DNA of 64,000 bases from Rhizobium esperanzae (GTDB lineage: Bacteria; Pseudomonadota; Alphaproteobacteria; Rhizobiales; Rhizobiaceae). Positions 45,427 through 53,638 of this stretch are shown here, one piece after another. Position 1 is the stretch's first letter. Every line of letters begins with the position of its first letter. The notes under the pieces were generated by a model that saw nothing but the letters and a program-made list of their open reading frames with translations, was not told where the DNA came from and ran no database searches. The DNA lies in NCBI RefSeq assembly GCF_014197615.1, contig NZ_JACIFY010000005.1:186001-250000 (forward strand), read 5' to 3'. Made by a program: the position numbers and the translations under genes.

Positions 45427-46428
45427 TCAACGCCCCGGCAGCACCCGGTTCGGCGGTCTGTGGCCGTCGATGAAGGTGCGGATATTGATGATCACCTTGT
45501 CGCCCATGTCAATGCGGCCTTCGATCGTCGCCGAACTCATATGCGGCAGCAGCACGACCTTGCCCTCATTGGCGAGCTTGACGAGCTTCGGATTGACGGC
45601 GGGTTCGTTTTCGAAGACGTCGAGGCCGGCGCCGGCGATCCGGCCCTCCCTCAGAGACTTGATCAGCGCGGCTTCATCGACCACGTCGCCGCGCGCGGTG
45701 TTGACGAGATAGGCCGTCGGCTGCAGCAGCGCCAGACGGCGCGCCGAGATCAGGTGGAAAGTTGCCGGCGTCGACGGGCAATTGACCGAGACGATGTCGA
45801 CGCGGGCGAGCATCTGGTCGAGGCTTTCCCAATAGGTCGCCTCCAGCTCGTCCTCGACGGCCGGATTGACGCGCTTGCGGTTGTGGTAGTGAATCGACAG
45901 GCCGAAAGCCTTGGCGCGGCGGGCGACTGCCGTGCCGATGCGGCCCATGCCGACAATGCCGATGCGCTTGCCGTGAATGCGCCGGCCGAGCATCCAGGTG
46001 GGAGACCAGCCGGCCCATTCACCCGGCTTGTCGGTCAGCACGCGGGCGCCCTCGCCGAGCCTTCTCGGAACCGCGAGAATCAGCGCCATCGTCATGTCGG
46101 CGGTGTCTTCGGTCAGGACGTTCGGCGTGTTGGTGACGGTGATGCCCTTGCGCGCCGCCGCCTCGACGTCGATGTGGTCCGTGCCGTTGGAGAAGCTCGC
46201 AATCAGCTTCATCTGCGGCCCCGCCGCATCGATCAGCGCCGCATCGATGCGATCGGTGACGGTCGGCACCAGCACGTCGGCGGTCCTGACGGCGGCGATC
46301 AGCTCGGGAACGGAGCGCGGCGTGTCGTCGATGTTCAGCTCGGCGTCGAAGAGTTCCCGCATGCGGGTTTCGACGGCGTCGGGCAACTTGCGGGTGATGT
46401 AGACCTTCGGTTTTTTCTTCGCTGTCAT
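45427..46428 (-). CDS. D-2-hydroxyacid dehydrogenase (glyoxylate/hydroxypyruvate reductase type)
   Basis: NAD(P)-dependent reductase, 333 residues. The N-terminal catalytic half begins PKVYITRKLPDAVETRMRELF. The dinucleotide fold has GIVGMGRIGTAVARRAKAFG at about residues 153-172, followed by HYHNRKRV; the Arg pair at the end of strand two hints at NADPH preference. The catalytic Arg (NTARGDVVDEAALI), Glu (AGLDVFENEP) and His (VLLPHMSSATIEGR) are present. Many rhizobial relatives are annotated as glyoxylate reductase; the true substrate is unproven. Divergent from the SH3 gene across 184 bp. Confidence 0.9.
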   Translation of the reverse strand: MTAKKKPKVYITRKLPDAVETRMRELFDAELNIDDTPRSVPELIAAVRTADVLVPTVTDRIDAALIDAAGPQMKLIASFSNGTDHIDVEAAARKGITVTNTPNVLTEDTADMTMALILAVPRRLGEGARVLTDKPGEWAGWSPTWMLGRRIHGKRIGIVGMGRIGTAVARRAKAFGLSIHYHNRKRVNPAVEDELEATYWESLDQMLARVDIVSVNCPSTPATFHLISARRLALLQPTAYLVNTARGDVVDEAALIKSLREGRIAGAGLDVFENEPAVNPKLVKLANEGKVVLLPHMSSATIEGRIDMGDKVIINIRTFIDGHRPPNRVLPGR

Positions 46429-46612
46429 GGCTGACTATGGTGCCTTGTTCAGAGGTCTTTAACCAAGAGGGGTGATAATTTTCCCATCCGGGCATTTTCT
46501 ACCAGACCCGCACGCGAAGACAAACAAAACTCGTGGTGCAGCCGGGGAATGTCACAACCCGGACCGCGAACAGGCCGGGCCTGCCCGCGAATTCGAGCAA
46601 ACGGAAACTTCC

Positions 46613-47152
46613 ATGCGCAGCAAATTCCTGAAGTCCTGCCTCGCCCTTGTCATCGCTCTGGCCGCATCCATGGAAACCGTCGAATTTGCCCACGCGCAGG
46701 CCGCCAAGGGGCCAAGCGGGCTGCCGTTGCCGCGATTCGTCACGCTGAAATCCAAACGCGTCAACCTGCGCATCGGCCCGGGAACGGATTATGCGGTTTC
46801 ATGGATGTATCTGAAATCCGGCCTGCCGGTCGAGATCATCCAGGAATACGACAACTGGCGCCGCATCCGCGATGCCGACGGCACCGAAGGCTGGGTCAAC
46901 CAGTCGCTGCTGTCAGGCCAGCGCGCGGCGATCGCCGCGCCGTGGATGAAGGCCAAGGGCAAGGGCGTCTTTGTCAATCTGCGCCGCGAGGCGCTGCCCT
47001 CCGCCTCGATCGTCGCCAAGCTGGAACCCGGCGTGATGGTGACGATCGGTGAGTGTAACGGCGACTGGTGCCGCGCAGAAACCGACGGCGCCTCCGGCTG
47101 GGTGGCGCAGTCGGAGATCTGGGGCGCCTATCCCGGCGAAGCCTTCAAATAA
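46613..47152 (+). CDS. Exported protein with two bacterial SH3 domains
   Basis: Envelope protein of 179 residues. A signal peptide covers about residues 1-29 (KSCLALVIALAASMETVEFAHAQ). Two SH3b units follow: RFVTLKSKRVNLRIGPGTDYAV ... WVNQSLLSG at about 38-100 and a second, GVFVNLRREALPSASIVAKL ... SGWVAQSEIWG, at about 112-172. Rhizobia carry several such proteins; they probably bind cell-wall peptides. The ATG at 46613 gives the signal peptide, so the longer open frame is rejected. Its last 8 bp overlap the end of the convergent kinase gene. Confidence 0.87.
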   Translation: MRSKFLKSCLALVIALAASMETVEFAHAQAAKGPSGLPLPRFVTLKSKRVNLRIGPGTDYAVSWMYLKSGLPVEIIQEYDNWRRIRDADGTEGWVNQSLLSGQRAAIAAPWMKAKGKGVFVNLRREALPSASIVAKLEPGVMVTIGECNGDWCRAETDGASGWVAQSEIWGAYPGEAFK

Positions 47153-48137
47153 GCCCAGCCTGTTTGGCGGCCTCGGAAAGCGAGGTCATCGGGCGCGGAC
47201 CGATCTGCTGGATGACGATGCCGGCAGCAAGGCAGCCGAGCTTGCCGCAATCCTCCAGAGAGCGTCCCTGCGTGTAGCCATAGAGGAAGCCGGAGGCGAA
47301 GAGATCACCGGCACCCGTCGTATCCACAACTTCTCGGATTTTGATCGCATTGACGTAATAACGCTCGCTGCCCTTGAGGATAACGGCGCCGTCCTCGCTC
47401 ATCGTCACGGCGGCGATCTTGCAATCGGCGGCGATCCTATTCAGCGCCTCTTCGAAATCGTCGGTTTCGTAGAGCGACAGCGCTTCCTGGCGATTGGCGA
47501 AGACGATATCGACCTTGCCGGAGCGCATCAGATCGAGGAATTCGCCGCGATAGCGGCCGACGCAGAAACTGTCGGACAGTGTCATCGACATTTCGCGGCC
47601 GTTTTCATGGGCGATACGGGCGCAATCGAGGATCGCTTCCTTGGCGCGCGGCGGATCCCAGAGGTAACCTTCGAAATAGGTAACCCTGGCGTCGGCCACG
47701 ACATCGACCTCGACGTCCTCGGGACCGAGCTCGACGCAGGCGCCGAGATAGGTGTTCATCGAACGCTCTCCATCCTCGGTGACGAAGATCATCGAACGCG
47801 CCGTCGGCGGGAATGTGCCCTTGGGCTTCGTCTGGTAGTGAACGCCCTGGGCGCGGATGTCGTGCGTGAAGATGTCGCCGAGCTGATCGGCGGCGACATT
47901 GCCGAAATAGGCGGCCTTGCCGCCGAGGTTCGCCACACCCGCGGCCGTATTGCCGGCGCTGCCGCCGGAGGCTTCGAGCGCCGGCCCCATGCGCGAATAC
48001 AAGAGTTCGGCGCGCTCGGCATCGATGAGGTTCATCGCCGCCTTGGTGATCTGATTGTCAATAAGGAACTGGTCGTCGCAACGGGCAATAATGTCCACGA
48101 TTGCGTTGCCGACTGTCAGAACGTCGAATCTTGTCAT
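47145..48137 (-). CDS. PfkB-family carbohydrate kinase (adenosine kinase-like)
   Basis: Ribokinase-fold kinase, 330 residues. The N-terminal FDVLTVGNAIVDII and the GGSAGNTAAGVANLGG substrate/lid segment (about residues 58-73) match adenosine kinase-type members. The C-terminal PfkB signature VVDTTGAGDLFASGFLYG at about 271-288 holds the catalytic Asp. The phosphate acceptor cannot be told from sequence; adenosine or a sugar are both possible. Its 3' end overlaps that of the convergent SH3 gene by 8 bp. Upstream lies a 415-bp gap containing a plus-strand small RNA candidate. Confidence 0.88.
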   Translation of the reverse strand: MTRFDVLTVGNAIVDIIARCDDQFLIDNQITKAAMNLIDAERAELLYSRMGPALEASGGSAGNTAAGVANLGGKAAYFGNVAADQLGDIFTHDIRAQGVHYQTKPKGTFPPTARSMIFVTEDGERSMNTYLGACVELGPEDVEVDVVADARVTYFEGYLWDPPRAKEAILDCARIAHENGREMSMTLSDSFCVGRYRGEFLDLMRSGKVDIVFANRQEALSLYETDDFEEALNRIAADCKIAAVTMSEDGAVILKGSERYYVNAIKIREVVDTTGAGDLFASGFLYGYTQGRSLEDCGKLGCLAAGIVIQQIGPRPMTSLSEAAKQAGLI

Positions 48138-48295
48138 GAAATGGGGAGTCCCGGATTAGTGATAGCCGGGGTTCGGTCTTAGCGAAATTTCCGCGGTTTG
48201 GAAGGATAAATGGCGCATCGCCATCTATTTCTTCGCAAAAGTGCCGCTTATTCGTCATGTCCCTGTCATCTTCAAAATCTAGATATACTCGCAGG

Positions 48296-48448
48296 AAGAC
48301 CGGCATGAGCAGCTTTCAGTTGCAGCCGGGCGCACGAGGGATGATCCCTTCGATCTTACCGGCGCGATGCTGACCACGGATGAACTGGCAGCTTCGCGAT
48401 CTTTCCGGCAGCGCCGGAGCGGAAAAGCGGGCCGTGCCCGCTTTTTTT
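48296..48448 (+). ncRNA. Candidate small RNA or small mRNA ending at a strong terminator
   Basis: In the 415-bp gap between the PfkB kinase and the AEC gene, a TATACT box (48284-48289) is followed after about 135 bp by a strong terminator: AAAAGCGGGC, CGT, GCCCGC and seven T residues (48423-48448). No plus-strand gene upstream needs it, since the kinase is on the other strand. A second hairpin (CCGGCAGCGCCGG) precedes it. The unit also holds a 22-codon frame, 48305-48373, with AGGAAG seven bases before its ATG, so it might encode a peptide. The -35 box is weak, so the 5' end is approximate. Confidence 0.45.
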
Positions 48449-48552
48449 GCGTTGCGGATGCCGCAGCTGCCGGATCGGCGGCGATTGGCTTTTCAATCCA
48501 GACGGTTTGCTGCTAGAGGTCAGATACTCCCCCCGCGCAAAGCAGCCTCCCA

Positions 48553-49500
48553 ATGTCAGCCATCATTCTCGACGTCCTTCCCATTTTCATCCTGATCCTC
48601 ATCGGCTGGGTGATCGTCCGCAGCGGCTTGATGGCGTCGAATGTCGGCGATGCGCTCAGCGAATTCGTCTTCAAGATCGCCGTGCCGCTCCTGCTTTTCC
48701 GCACCATCGCCGAGGCGGATTTTCACGGCGCCTCGCCTTTCCGCCTCTGGATCGTCTATTTCTCCGGCGTTGCCATCGCCTGGGCGGCCGGCCATATCGC
48801 CGCCACCCGCTTTTTCGGCCGCGACGAGCGGATCGGCGTGCTGGCCGGCGTTTCCTCGGCCTTCGCCAACAATGTTTTCATCGGACTGCCGCTCGTCCAG
48901 CGGACCGTCGGCGACGAGGGGCTGGTGGCATTGTCGATCCTGCTCGCCGTGCATCTGCCCGTGATGATGGTCGCCGGCACGGTGCTGATGGAGCATGCCG
49001 AGCGCAAGATCGCCGGCAAAAGCGACCGCAGCATGGTGTTCGTCCTTCGCCAGATTGCCATCAATCTCATCCGCAATCCGCTGGTGATCGGGCTTGCAGC
49101 CGGCATGGCCGTGCATCTTTCCGGTCTCACCATGCCAACGGCGATGGCATCGGTCGTCGGGCAGATCGCCGGTATTGCCGGTCCGGCGGCGCTGATATCA
49201 CTCGGGATGGCGCTGGAGAAATACGGCGTCTCCGGCAATCTCGGCATCGCCAGCGTCACCTCGGCCTGCAAGCTGCTGCTGCTGCCGGGCTGCGTCTGGA
49301 CCGCGAGCCGCCTGCTCGGCCTCAGCCCCGAATGGACGGCAGCGATCGTGCTGACCTCATCTGTACCGACAGGGGTCAACGCCTGGCTGATCGCCAATCG
49401 CTTCGGCGTCGGCCACAGCCTCGCCGCCTCGACGATCACCGTGACGACAGCGCTCGGCGCCATCACGGTCTCGCTCTGGGCCTATTTCCTCGGCGCGTGA
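48553..49500 (+). CDS. AEC-family permease (auxin efflux carrier type)
   Basis: Inner-membrane transporter of 315 residues with about ten hydrophobic segments. It opens LDVLPIFILILIGWVIVRSG and shows FKIAVPLLLFRTIAEADF near residue 40. The NNVFIGLPLVQR motif near 110 and NPLVIGLAAGMAVHL in the middle are typical of AEC/malate permease-like proteins. These carriers move organic anions in bacteria; the substrate here is unknown. Start and ribosome binding site are not strong, but the N-terminus fits the family. A minus-strand terminator follows. Confidence 0.87.
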   Translation: MSAIILDVLPIFILILIGWVIVRSGLMASNVGDALSEFVFKIAVPLLLFRTIAEADFHGASPFRLWIVYFSGVAIAWAAGHIAATRFFGRDERIGVLAGVSSAFANNVFIGLPLVQRTVGDEGLVALSILLAVHLPVMMVAGTVLMEHAERKIAGKSDRSMVFVLRQIAINLIRNPLVIGLAAGMAVHLSGLTMPTAMASVVGQIAGIAGPAALISLGMALEKYGVSGNLGIASVTSACKLLLLPGCVWTASRLLGLSPEWTAAIVLTSSVPTGVNAWLIANRFGVGHSLAASTITVTTALGAITVSLWAYFLGA

Positions 49501-49516
49501 AATTCCCCGCACAATG

Positions 49517-49540
49517 AAAAGCCCGGCTTGTGGCCGGGCT
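49517..49540 (-). terminator. Terminator of the cytochrome c gene
   Basis: AGCCCGGC and GCCGGGCT form a perfect 8-bp stem. Read on the minus strand it is followed by TTTT, so it would end the cytochrome c transcript 29 bp after its stop. It also lies 17 bp past the AEC stop on the other strand. Confidence 0.75.
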
Positions 49541-49568
49541 CCAGTGTCATCGGAAGATGCTGCAGCGT

Positions 49569-50135
49569 TTACTGCGTCGCCGTCTTCGGATCCGGCAGCG
49601 GTACCGGCGAATCGGCCAGCGTGTGCAGGTAGAGGATGACGTTGGCGCGGTCCTGATCCTTCGGAAGACCGGCAAAGCCCATGGCGGTGCCGGGAACGTC
49701 CTTCTTCGGCGCCGTCAGGAATTTGTTGAGGAATTCGAAAGTCCACTTCTCGCTGCTGCCCTTGGAGAAATCCTTCATGGCGGCGGAATAGGCGAAGCCT
49801 TCATGCGAGGCGATCGGGCGATCTACGACACCAAAGAGGTTAGGACCGACCTTGTTCGGTCCCCCTTTGGTGCCGTCATGACAGGCCTGACACTTCTTGA
49901 AGACCGTTTCACCGGCCTTGGCATCGGCAGAAGCGAGCAATTGCGCGATCGGAACGGCAGCAGCGGCAGGCGCAGCTTCACCGCCAGCGGCGGACGCCTC
50001 TTCGGCAACGATCGCAAAACCTTCCTTCTCCGGCGCTTCGGAATGGAAGATCCCCTCGGACGCGATAGAGACCGACATCAGAACGAAAATCGTTCCGAGC
50101 AGCGCCCCCACGGCCGTATTGACGTATGAATTCAT
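49569..50135 (-). CDS. Membrane-anchored cytochrome c (CycM/c552 type)
   Basis: Class I c-type cytochrome, 188 residues, exposed to the periplasm. An uncleaved anchor at residues 5-27 ([21 protein letters not shown]) is followed by an Ala/Glu-rich linker. The heme motif CQACH lies at about residue 82, and the Met ligand in GTAMGFAGL near 148. The [16 protein letters not shown] segment is typical of mitochondrial-type cytochromes c. It resembles CycM, which carries electrons to aa3 oxidase in rhizobia. The ATG at 50135 gives the anchor; the longer open frame upstream is rejected. Confidence 0.92.
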   Translation of the reverse strand: MNSYVNTAVGALLGTIFVLMSVSIASEGIFHSEAPEKEGFAIVAEEASAAGGEAAPAAAAVPIAQLLASADAKAGETVFKKCQACHDGTKGGPNKVGPNLFGVVDRPIASHEGFAYSAAMKDFSKGSSEKWTFEFLNKFLTAPKKDVPGTAMGFAGLPKDQDRANVILYLHTLADSPVPLPDPKTATQ

Positions 50136-50289
50136 CTGCAATGCTCCCCTTGCAGCCGGCAGACCATAAACCGGACCATCTTGAAATCGCGCGGAACCTA
50201 TGTCTTTTGGTTGATCGTTGCAACTGTCTAAATGGTCTTGTGCGTGAGACTTTTTGACACTTTTCAGCCCGGAATAGAAGGCCCGAACA

Positions 50290-51045
50290 ATGAGTGATTC
50301 AAATTTAGATAGCGCGCTCGTGTTGATCCCGGCGCGCATGGCCTCCACCCGGCTTCCGGGCAAGCCGCTCGCCGATATTTGCGGACTGCCGATGATCGTC
50401 CAGGTGGCGATGCGCGCCAAGGAGGCAGCCATCGGCCGCGTGGTCGTTGCCGTCGACGATCAGCAGGTGTTCGATACCGTTTCTGCCGCCGGCTTTGAAG
50501 TCGTGATGACCAGCAGGGATCACCAATCGGGCTCAGACCGCATCTTCGAAGCGCTGACCAAGGTCGATCCGGACGGGAAGGCGAAATTCATCGTCAACGT
50601 CCAGGGCGATCTGCCGACGATCGAGCCGGAAACGGTGCGGGCGGCTTTGCGCCCTCTCGAGGACGATGCGGTCGATATCGGCACGCTGACCATCGAAATC
50701 GACAATGAGGAGGACAAGACGGCGGCGCACATCGTCAAGGTCATCGGATCGCCGATTTCCGCCACCCGCCTGCGTAGCCTCTACTTCACCCGCGCCACGG
50801 CGCCTTACGGCCAAGGGCCGCTCTACCATCATATCGGCCTCTATGCCTATCGGCGCGCCGCACTCGAGCGGTTCGTCTCGCTCGGCCCGTCGACGCTCGA
50901 AAGGCGCGAATCGCTGGAGCAGTTGCGGGCACTGGAGGCCGGCATGCGCATCGATGCCGAGATCGTTGACACGGTTCCGCTCGGTGTCGATACTCCAGCC
51001 GACCTCGAAAAAGCGCGGCGCATCCTTTCCGCAAAGTCGAACTGA
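50290..51045 (+). CDS. kdsB: 3-deoxy-manno-octulosonate cytidylyltransferase (CMP-KDO synthetase)
   Basis: Activates KDO with CTP for lipopolysaccharide inner-core synthesis, 251 residues. The nucleotide-binding motif [19 protein letters not shown] is at about residues 12-30. [26 protein letters not shown] and NVQGDLP are standard. [36 protein letters not shown] and [11 protein letters not shown] complete the C-terminal half. pheA begins 10 bp after its stop, so the two are very likely cotranscribed. Confidence 0.95.
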   Translation: MSDSNLDSALVLIPARMASTRLPGKPLADICGLPMIVQVAMRAKEAAIGRVVVAVDDQQVFDTVSAAGFEVVMTSRDHQSGSDRIFEALTKVDPDGKAKFIVNVQGDLPTIEPETVRAALRPLEDDAVDIGTLTIEIDNEEDKTAAHIVKVIGSPISATRLRSLYFTRATAPYGQGPLYHHIGLYAYRRAALERFVSLGPSTLERRESLEQLRALEAGMRIDAEIVDTVPLGVDTPADLEKARRILSAKSN

Positions 51046-51055
51046 CGGAACCATC

Positions 51056-51910
51056 ATGAACATCAAGACCAACAGGATCGCCTTCCAGGGCGAATTCGGC
51101 GCCAATTCCGACATGGCCTGCCGCGACATGTTTCCGACCATGGAGCCGCTGCCCTGCCAGACCTTCGAGGATGCGTTCACGGCGGTCGACAACGGCGACG
51201 CCGATATCGGGATGATCCCGATCGAGAACACGATCGCCGGGCGCGTCGCCGACATCCATCATTTGCTGCCGGAATCGCGCCTCCACATCATCGGCGAGTA
51301 TTTCATGCCGATCCGCTTCCAGCTGATGGTGCTGCCCGGTGTCACCAAGGACGAGATCCGCACGGTGCACAGCCATATCCACGCGCTCGGCCAGTGCCGC
51401 AAGATCGTGCGCTCTCACGGCTGGAAGCCTGTCATCGCCGGCGATACGGCAGGGGCGGCAAAGCTCGTGAAGGAAACCGGCGACCGGTCGATGGCGGCGC
51501 TTGCGCCACGCCTTGCCGCCGATCTCTACGGGCTCGAGATCGTCGCCGAGAATGTCGAGGATACGGAAAACAACGTCACCCGTTTCGTCATCCTGTCGCG
51601 TGACGAGGAATGGGCGCAACGCAGTTCGGCGGAGGAAAAGGTCGTCACCACCTTCGTTTTCAACGTCCGCAACATTCCGGCTGCGCTCTACAAGGCGCTC
51701 GGCGGGTTTGCCACCAACAACATCAACATGACGAAGCTCGAAAGTTACCAGCTCGGCGGAAAATTCGTGGCGACGCAGTTCTACGCCGATATCGAAGGCC
51801 ATCCGAACGATCCGAATGTGCGCCGGGCTTTGGAAGAACTGCGGTTCTTCTCCGAGAAAGTCCGCATCCTCGGCGTCTACAAGGGGCATGTGATGCGCGG
51901 CCTGCTTTAA
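51056..51910 (+). CDS. pheA: Prephenate dehydratase
   Basis: Converts prephenate to phenylpyruvate in phenylalanine synthesis, 284 residues, with no chorismate mutase domain. The catalytic domain has IAFQGEFGANSDMACRD, the NGDADIGMIPIENTIAGRV substrate segment and the NVTRFVIL motif near residue 180. A C-terminal ACT domain (TTFVFNVRNIPAALYKALGGFATNNINMTKLES) should bind Phe for feedback control. The ATG at 51056 is ten bases after kdsB; an alternative frame inside kdsB is rejected. Confidence 0.95.
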   Translation: MNIKTNRIAFQGEFGANSDMACRDMFPTMEPLPCQTFEDAFTAVDNGDADIGMIPIENTIAGRVADIHHLLPESRLHIIGEYFMPIRFQLMVLPGVTKDEIRTVHSHIHALGQCRKIVRSHGWKPVIAGDTAGAAKLVKETGDRSMAALAPRLAADLYGLEIVAENVEDTENNVTRFVILSRDEEWAQRSSAEEKVVTTFVFNVRNIPAALYKALGGFATNNINMTKLESYQLGGKFVATQFYADIEGHPNDPNVRRALEELRFFSEKVRILGVYKGHVMRGLL

Positions 51911-51930
51911 GCAGGCCGCTCATTCGGCAG

Positions 51931-52299
51931 TTATTTGTCCGGCTCACAGACGCGAAGGCGATGACCATCGGGATCGAGCACGACGAAGGTCGGGCCGAAA
52001 TCGAGTTCGGTCAATTCCTGGGCGATCGGCAGGCCGCGCTGGCGCCAATCCTCATAATGGCTGGCGACTGCATTTTCCCCCGTCACCATGAAGGCCACCT
52101 CGCCGCGGTTGCCGATGGCGGAGGGCTGCGGCTCGACCTTGCTGCGCCGCCAGAGGCCGAGTGTGAAGCCGCCATCGAGTGGAAAGGCGACGAAATTCGG
52201 CGCTTCCACGGCCGGTTCGCGGTTCAGCAGGTTGCGGTAGAAGCTGGCGCTTTCGCCCGGGTCCTTGACGTAGAGGATAATCAGATTGGGGCTGGTCAT
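51931..52299 (-). CDS. VOC-superfamily (glyoxalase/bleomycin-resistance-like) protein
   Basis: Small beta-alpha-beta-beta-beta protein, 122 residues. It shows LIILYVKDPGESASFYRNLL at the N-terminus, GGFTLGLWRR in the centre, and FGPTFVVLDPDGHRLRVCEP at the C-terminus with the Asp/Pro/Asp/Gly motif usual for this superfamily. Metal ligands are not obvious, so enzyme or binding role is open. The ATG at 52299 follows GGGAGAACC. A palindrome (52343-52365) lies 44 bp upstream and matches one near the regulator gene, which suggests control by the WYL regulator. Confidence 0.85.
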   Translation of the reverse strand: MTSPNLIILYVKDPGESASFYRNLLNREPAVEAPNFVAFPLDGGFTLGLWRRSKVEPQPSAIGNRGEVAFMVTGENAVASHYEDWRQRGLPIAQELTELDFGPTFVVLDPDGHRLRVCEPDK

Positions 52300-52342
52300 T
52301 TCGGTTCTCCCTTTGCTGTGAAATGCGGTCGCCGAGCACCAT

Positions 52343-52365
52343 CTGCTGACAATTTCTGGCAGCAG
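52343..52365. promoter_or_regulatory. Candidate WYL-regulator operator, site 1 (VOC gene)
   Basis: CTGCTGACA, ATTTC, TGGCAGCAG. The arms are inverted repeats with one mismatch (8 of 9). The same arms and spacer length recur at 52913-52935. It lies 44-66 bp upstream of the VOC start codon, where an operator or activator site would be expected. Confidence 0.7.
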
Positions 52366-52440
52366 CATACCAAGGGCGTTGCCATCGCAACGCCCCGGTC
52401 TCGTCGGGCGGAATGTCGGTGATGAGACGGATTAGAGCAT

Positions 52441-52539
52441 GTCGCGCAAAAGTGTGCAGCGGTTTTGCGAGAACGACATGCGTAAAAACAAAGAGCTAAA
52501 GCGCGGAGAGCGAATCTGAAAGATCGCGACGCGCTTTAG
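52441..52539 (+). repeat. Dispersed intergenic repeat, copy A, with adjoining hairpin
   Basis: The first part, 52441-52494, matches the copy at 41657-41709 in the opposite orientation at about 50 of 54 positions. It is followed by CTAAAGCGCG (52496-52505) and CGCGCTTTAG (52530-52539), a perfect 10-bp inverted repeat. The hairpin covers the stop codon of the 86-residue minus-strand gene (52536), so it may help end that transcript. I recognise the sequence as a type found many times in Rhizobium genomes, from memory. Confidence 0.75.
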
Positions 52540-52796
52540 AGCGAGAAACGGCCCCCGCGGCGCGGGTCGCGTCCATCGATGAAGCCGAGGTCGCGCTTGC
52601 GGGAATCCGGCATCGCCTCAAGGTCGAGGCCGGAGCGGCTTGCGCTCGGAATGCGGAACAGGTCCATCGCCAGGCGCAGCAGGCCGAAGCGGGCCGACTG
52701 CCGGACGTCGGTAAAGGTTTCTGCCGAAATGATATCGGCGAAATTATCGGTGGCGAACCGGTCGCCGGCCTGCTGAATGACTGGAGGCGTTACCAT
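52536..52796 (-). CDS. Small hypothetical protein of 86 residues
   Basis: Unrecognised soluble small protein (VTPPVIQQAGDRFATDNFADIISAETF ... RSGLDLEAMPDSRKRDLGFIDGRDPRRGG). It ends basic and Gly/Arg-rich and has no signal or membrane segment. AAGGAG lies 8 bp before the ATG, an excellent site, and codon use is typical, so I take it as real. It sits between the WYL regulator and the VOC gene on the same strand, downstream of operator site 2. Its stop lies in the repeat-associated hairpin. Confidence 0.75.
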   Translation of the reverse strand: MVTPPVIQQAGDRFATDNFADIISAETFTDVRQSARFGLLRLAMDLFRIPSASRSGLDLEAMPDSRKRDLGFIDGRDPRRGGRFSL

Positions 52797-52858
52797 GATC
52801 AGTACTCCTTCCCCGCGCATCGGCACGATGCGCAAAACCTGGATGCCACAGCGTCCTT

Positions 52859-52886
52859 GCGTGTCCGAAGACGCGCGGCGCTGTAG
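52859..52886. repeat. Short palindromic intergenic element, copy 2
   Basis: GCGTGTC, CGAA, GACGCGC forms a hairpin with one wobble pair, followed by GGCGCTGTAG. It is related to 6618-6648. It lies in the 142-bp gap between the regulator and the 86-residue gene. Confidence 0.5.
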
Positions 52887-52912
52887 CGGATTGGTACTGA
52901 TAATAACGCCGC

Positions 52913-52935
52913 CTGCTGACAGTTTATGGCAGCAG
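52913..52935. promoter_or_regulatory. Candidate WYL-regulator operator, site 2
   Basis: CTGCTGACA, GTTTA, TGGCAGCAG. It is identical to site 1 (52343-52365) in both 9-base arms and differs only in the 5-base spacer. It begins 3 bp past the regulator's stop codon on the minus strand and 117 bp upstream of the 86-residue gene. Confidence 0.7.
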
Positions 52936-52938
52936 CGT

Positions 52939-53634
52939 TCAGCTCTCCATCGGCACGTCCTGCGTTTCGCGCCATTCCTTGAGGAGCACCGTGCGGCGGC
53001 GTGGATACCGCGTCTCGTGGACCGCCATATCGATGATGCGGTCGGTGCGGAAATGGCGGAAATCCTGGCGCAATTCGCACCAGGCCATGATGATGCGCAC
53101 ATGCTCGAAATAGCCGAGCGCGAAAGGCCAGACGCGGCGGCGCGAGATCCGGCCCTGCTCGTCGCCGTAGTGCAGTTCGAGCACACGCTCCAGACGGATC
53201 GCCTTGCGGATGGCCGAAACATCAGCCTTGTCCTCGTCCTGGCGCTTGCGGCCAACGAAGAGTGTCGCCGAATCGATCGTCTCACGCATATCGGCCGGCA
53301 GCACGGCGGCGATCTTGGCGAGCGCATCGGCGCCGGCACCGGCAAGGCGCGGTTCGGCGGCGCGGGCCACCCAGCGCGAGCCAAGCACCAGCGCCTCCAG
53401 TTCCTCTTCGGAAAACATCATCGGCGGCAGCATGAAGCCCGGCTTCAGCACGTAGCCGATACCGGCTTCGCCTTCGATCATCGCACCCTGGGCCTGCAGG
53501 CTGGCAATATCGCGATAGAGCGTGCGCAGGCTGACGCCGGTCTCCTCTGCGAGAACCGTGCCGGTCACCGGCCTGCGATAACGCCGAAGCGTCTGGAGCA
53601 GCGTCAGCAGCCGTTCCGAGCGGGCGACCGGCAT
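52939..53634 (-). CDS. YafY-type regulator with HTH and WYL domains
   Basis: Regulator of 231 residues. The N-terminal DeoR-like winged helix is at about 5-60 (RLLTLLQTLRRYRRPVTGTVLAEETGVSLRTLYRDIASLQAQGA). The WYL domain follows at about 140-225 (AIRLERVLELHYGDEQGRISRRRVWPFALGYFEHVRIIMAWCELRQDFRHFRTDRI), a ligand-sensing module. It starts 4 bp after nudC on the same strand. Two matching palindromes flank the genes downstream, so it probably controls the 86-residue and VOC genes. Confidence 0.88.
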   Translation of the reverse strand: MPVARSERLLTLLQTLRRYRRPVTGTVLAEETGVSLRTLYRDIASLQAQGAMIEGEAGIGYVLKPGFMLPPMMFSEEELEALVLGSRWVARAAEPRLAGAGADALAKIAAVLPADMRETIDSATLFVGRKRQDEDKADVSAIRKAIRLERVLELHYGDEQGRISRRRVWPFALGYFEHVRIIMAWCELRQDFRHFRTDRIIDMAVHETRYPRRRTVLLKEWRETQDVPMES

Positions 53635-53638
53635 GGCG

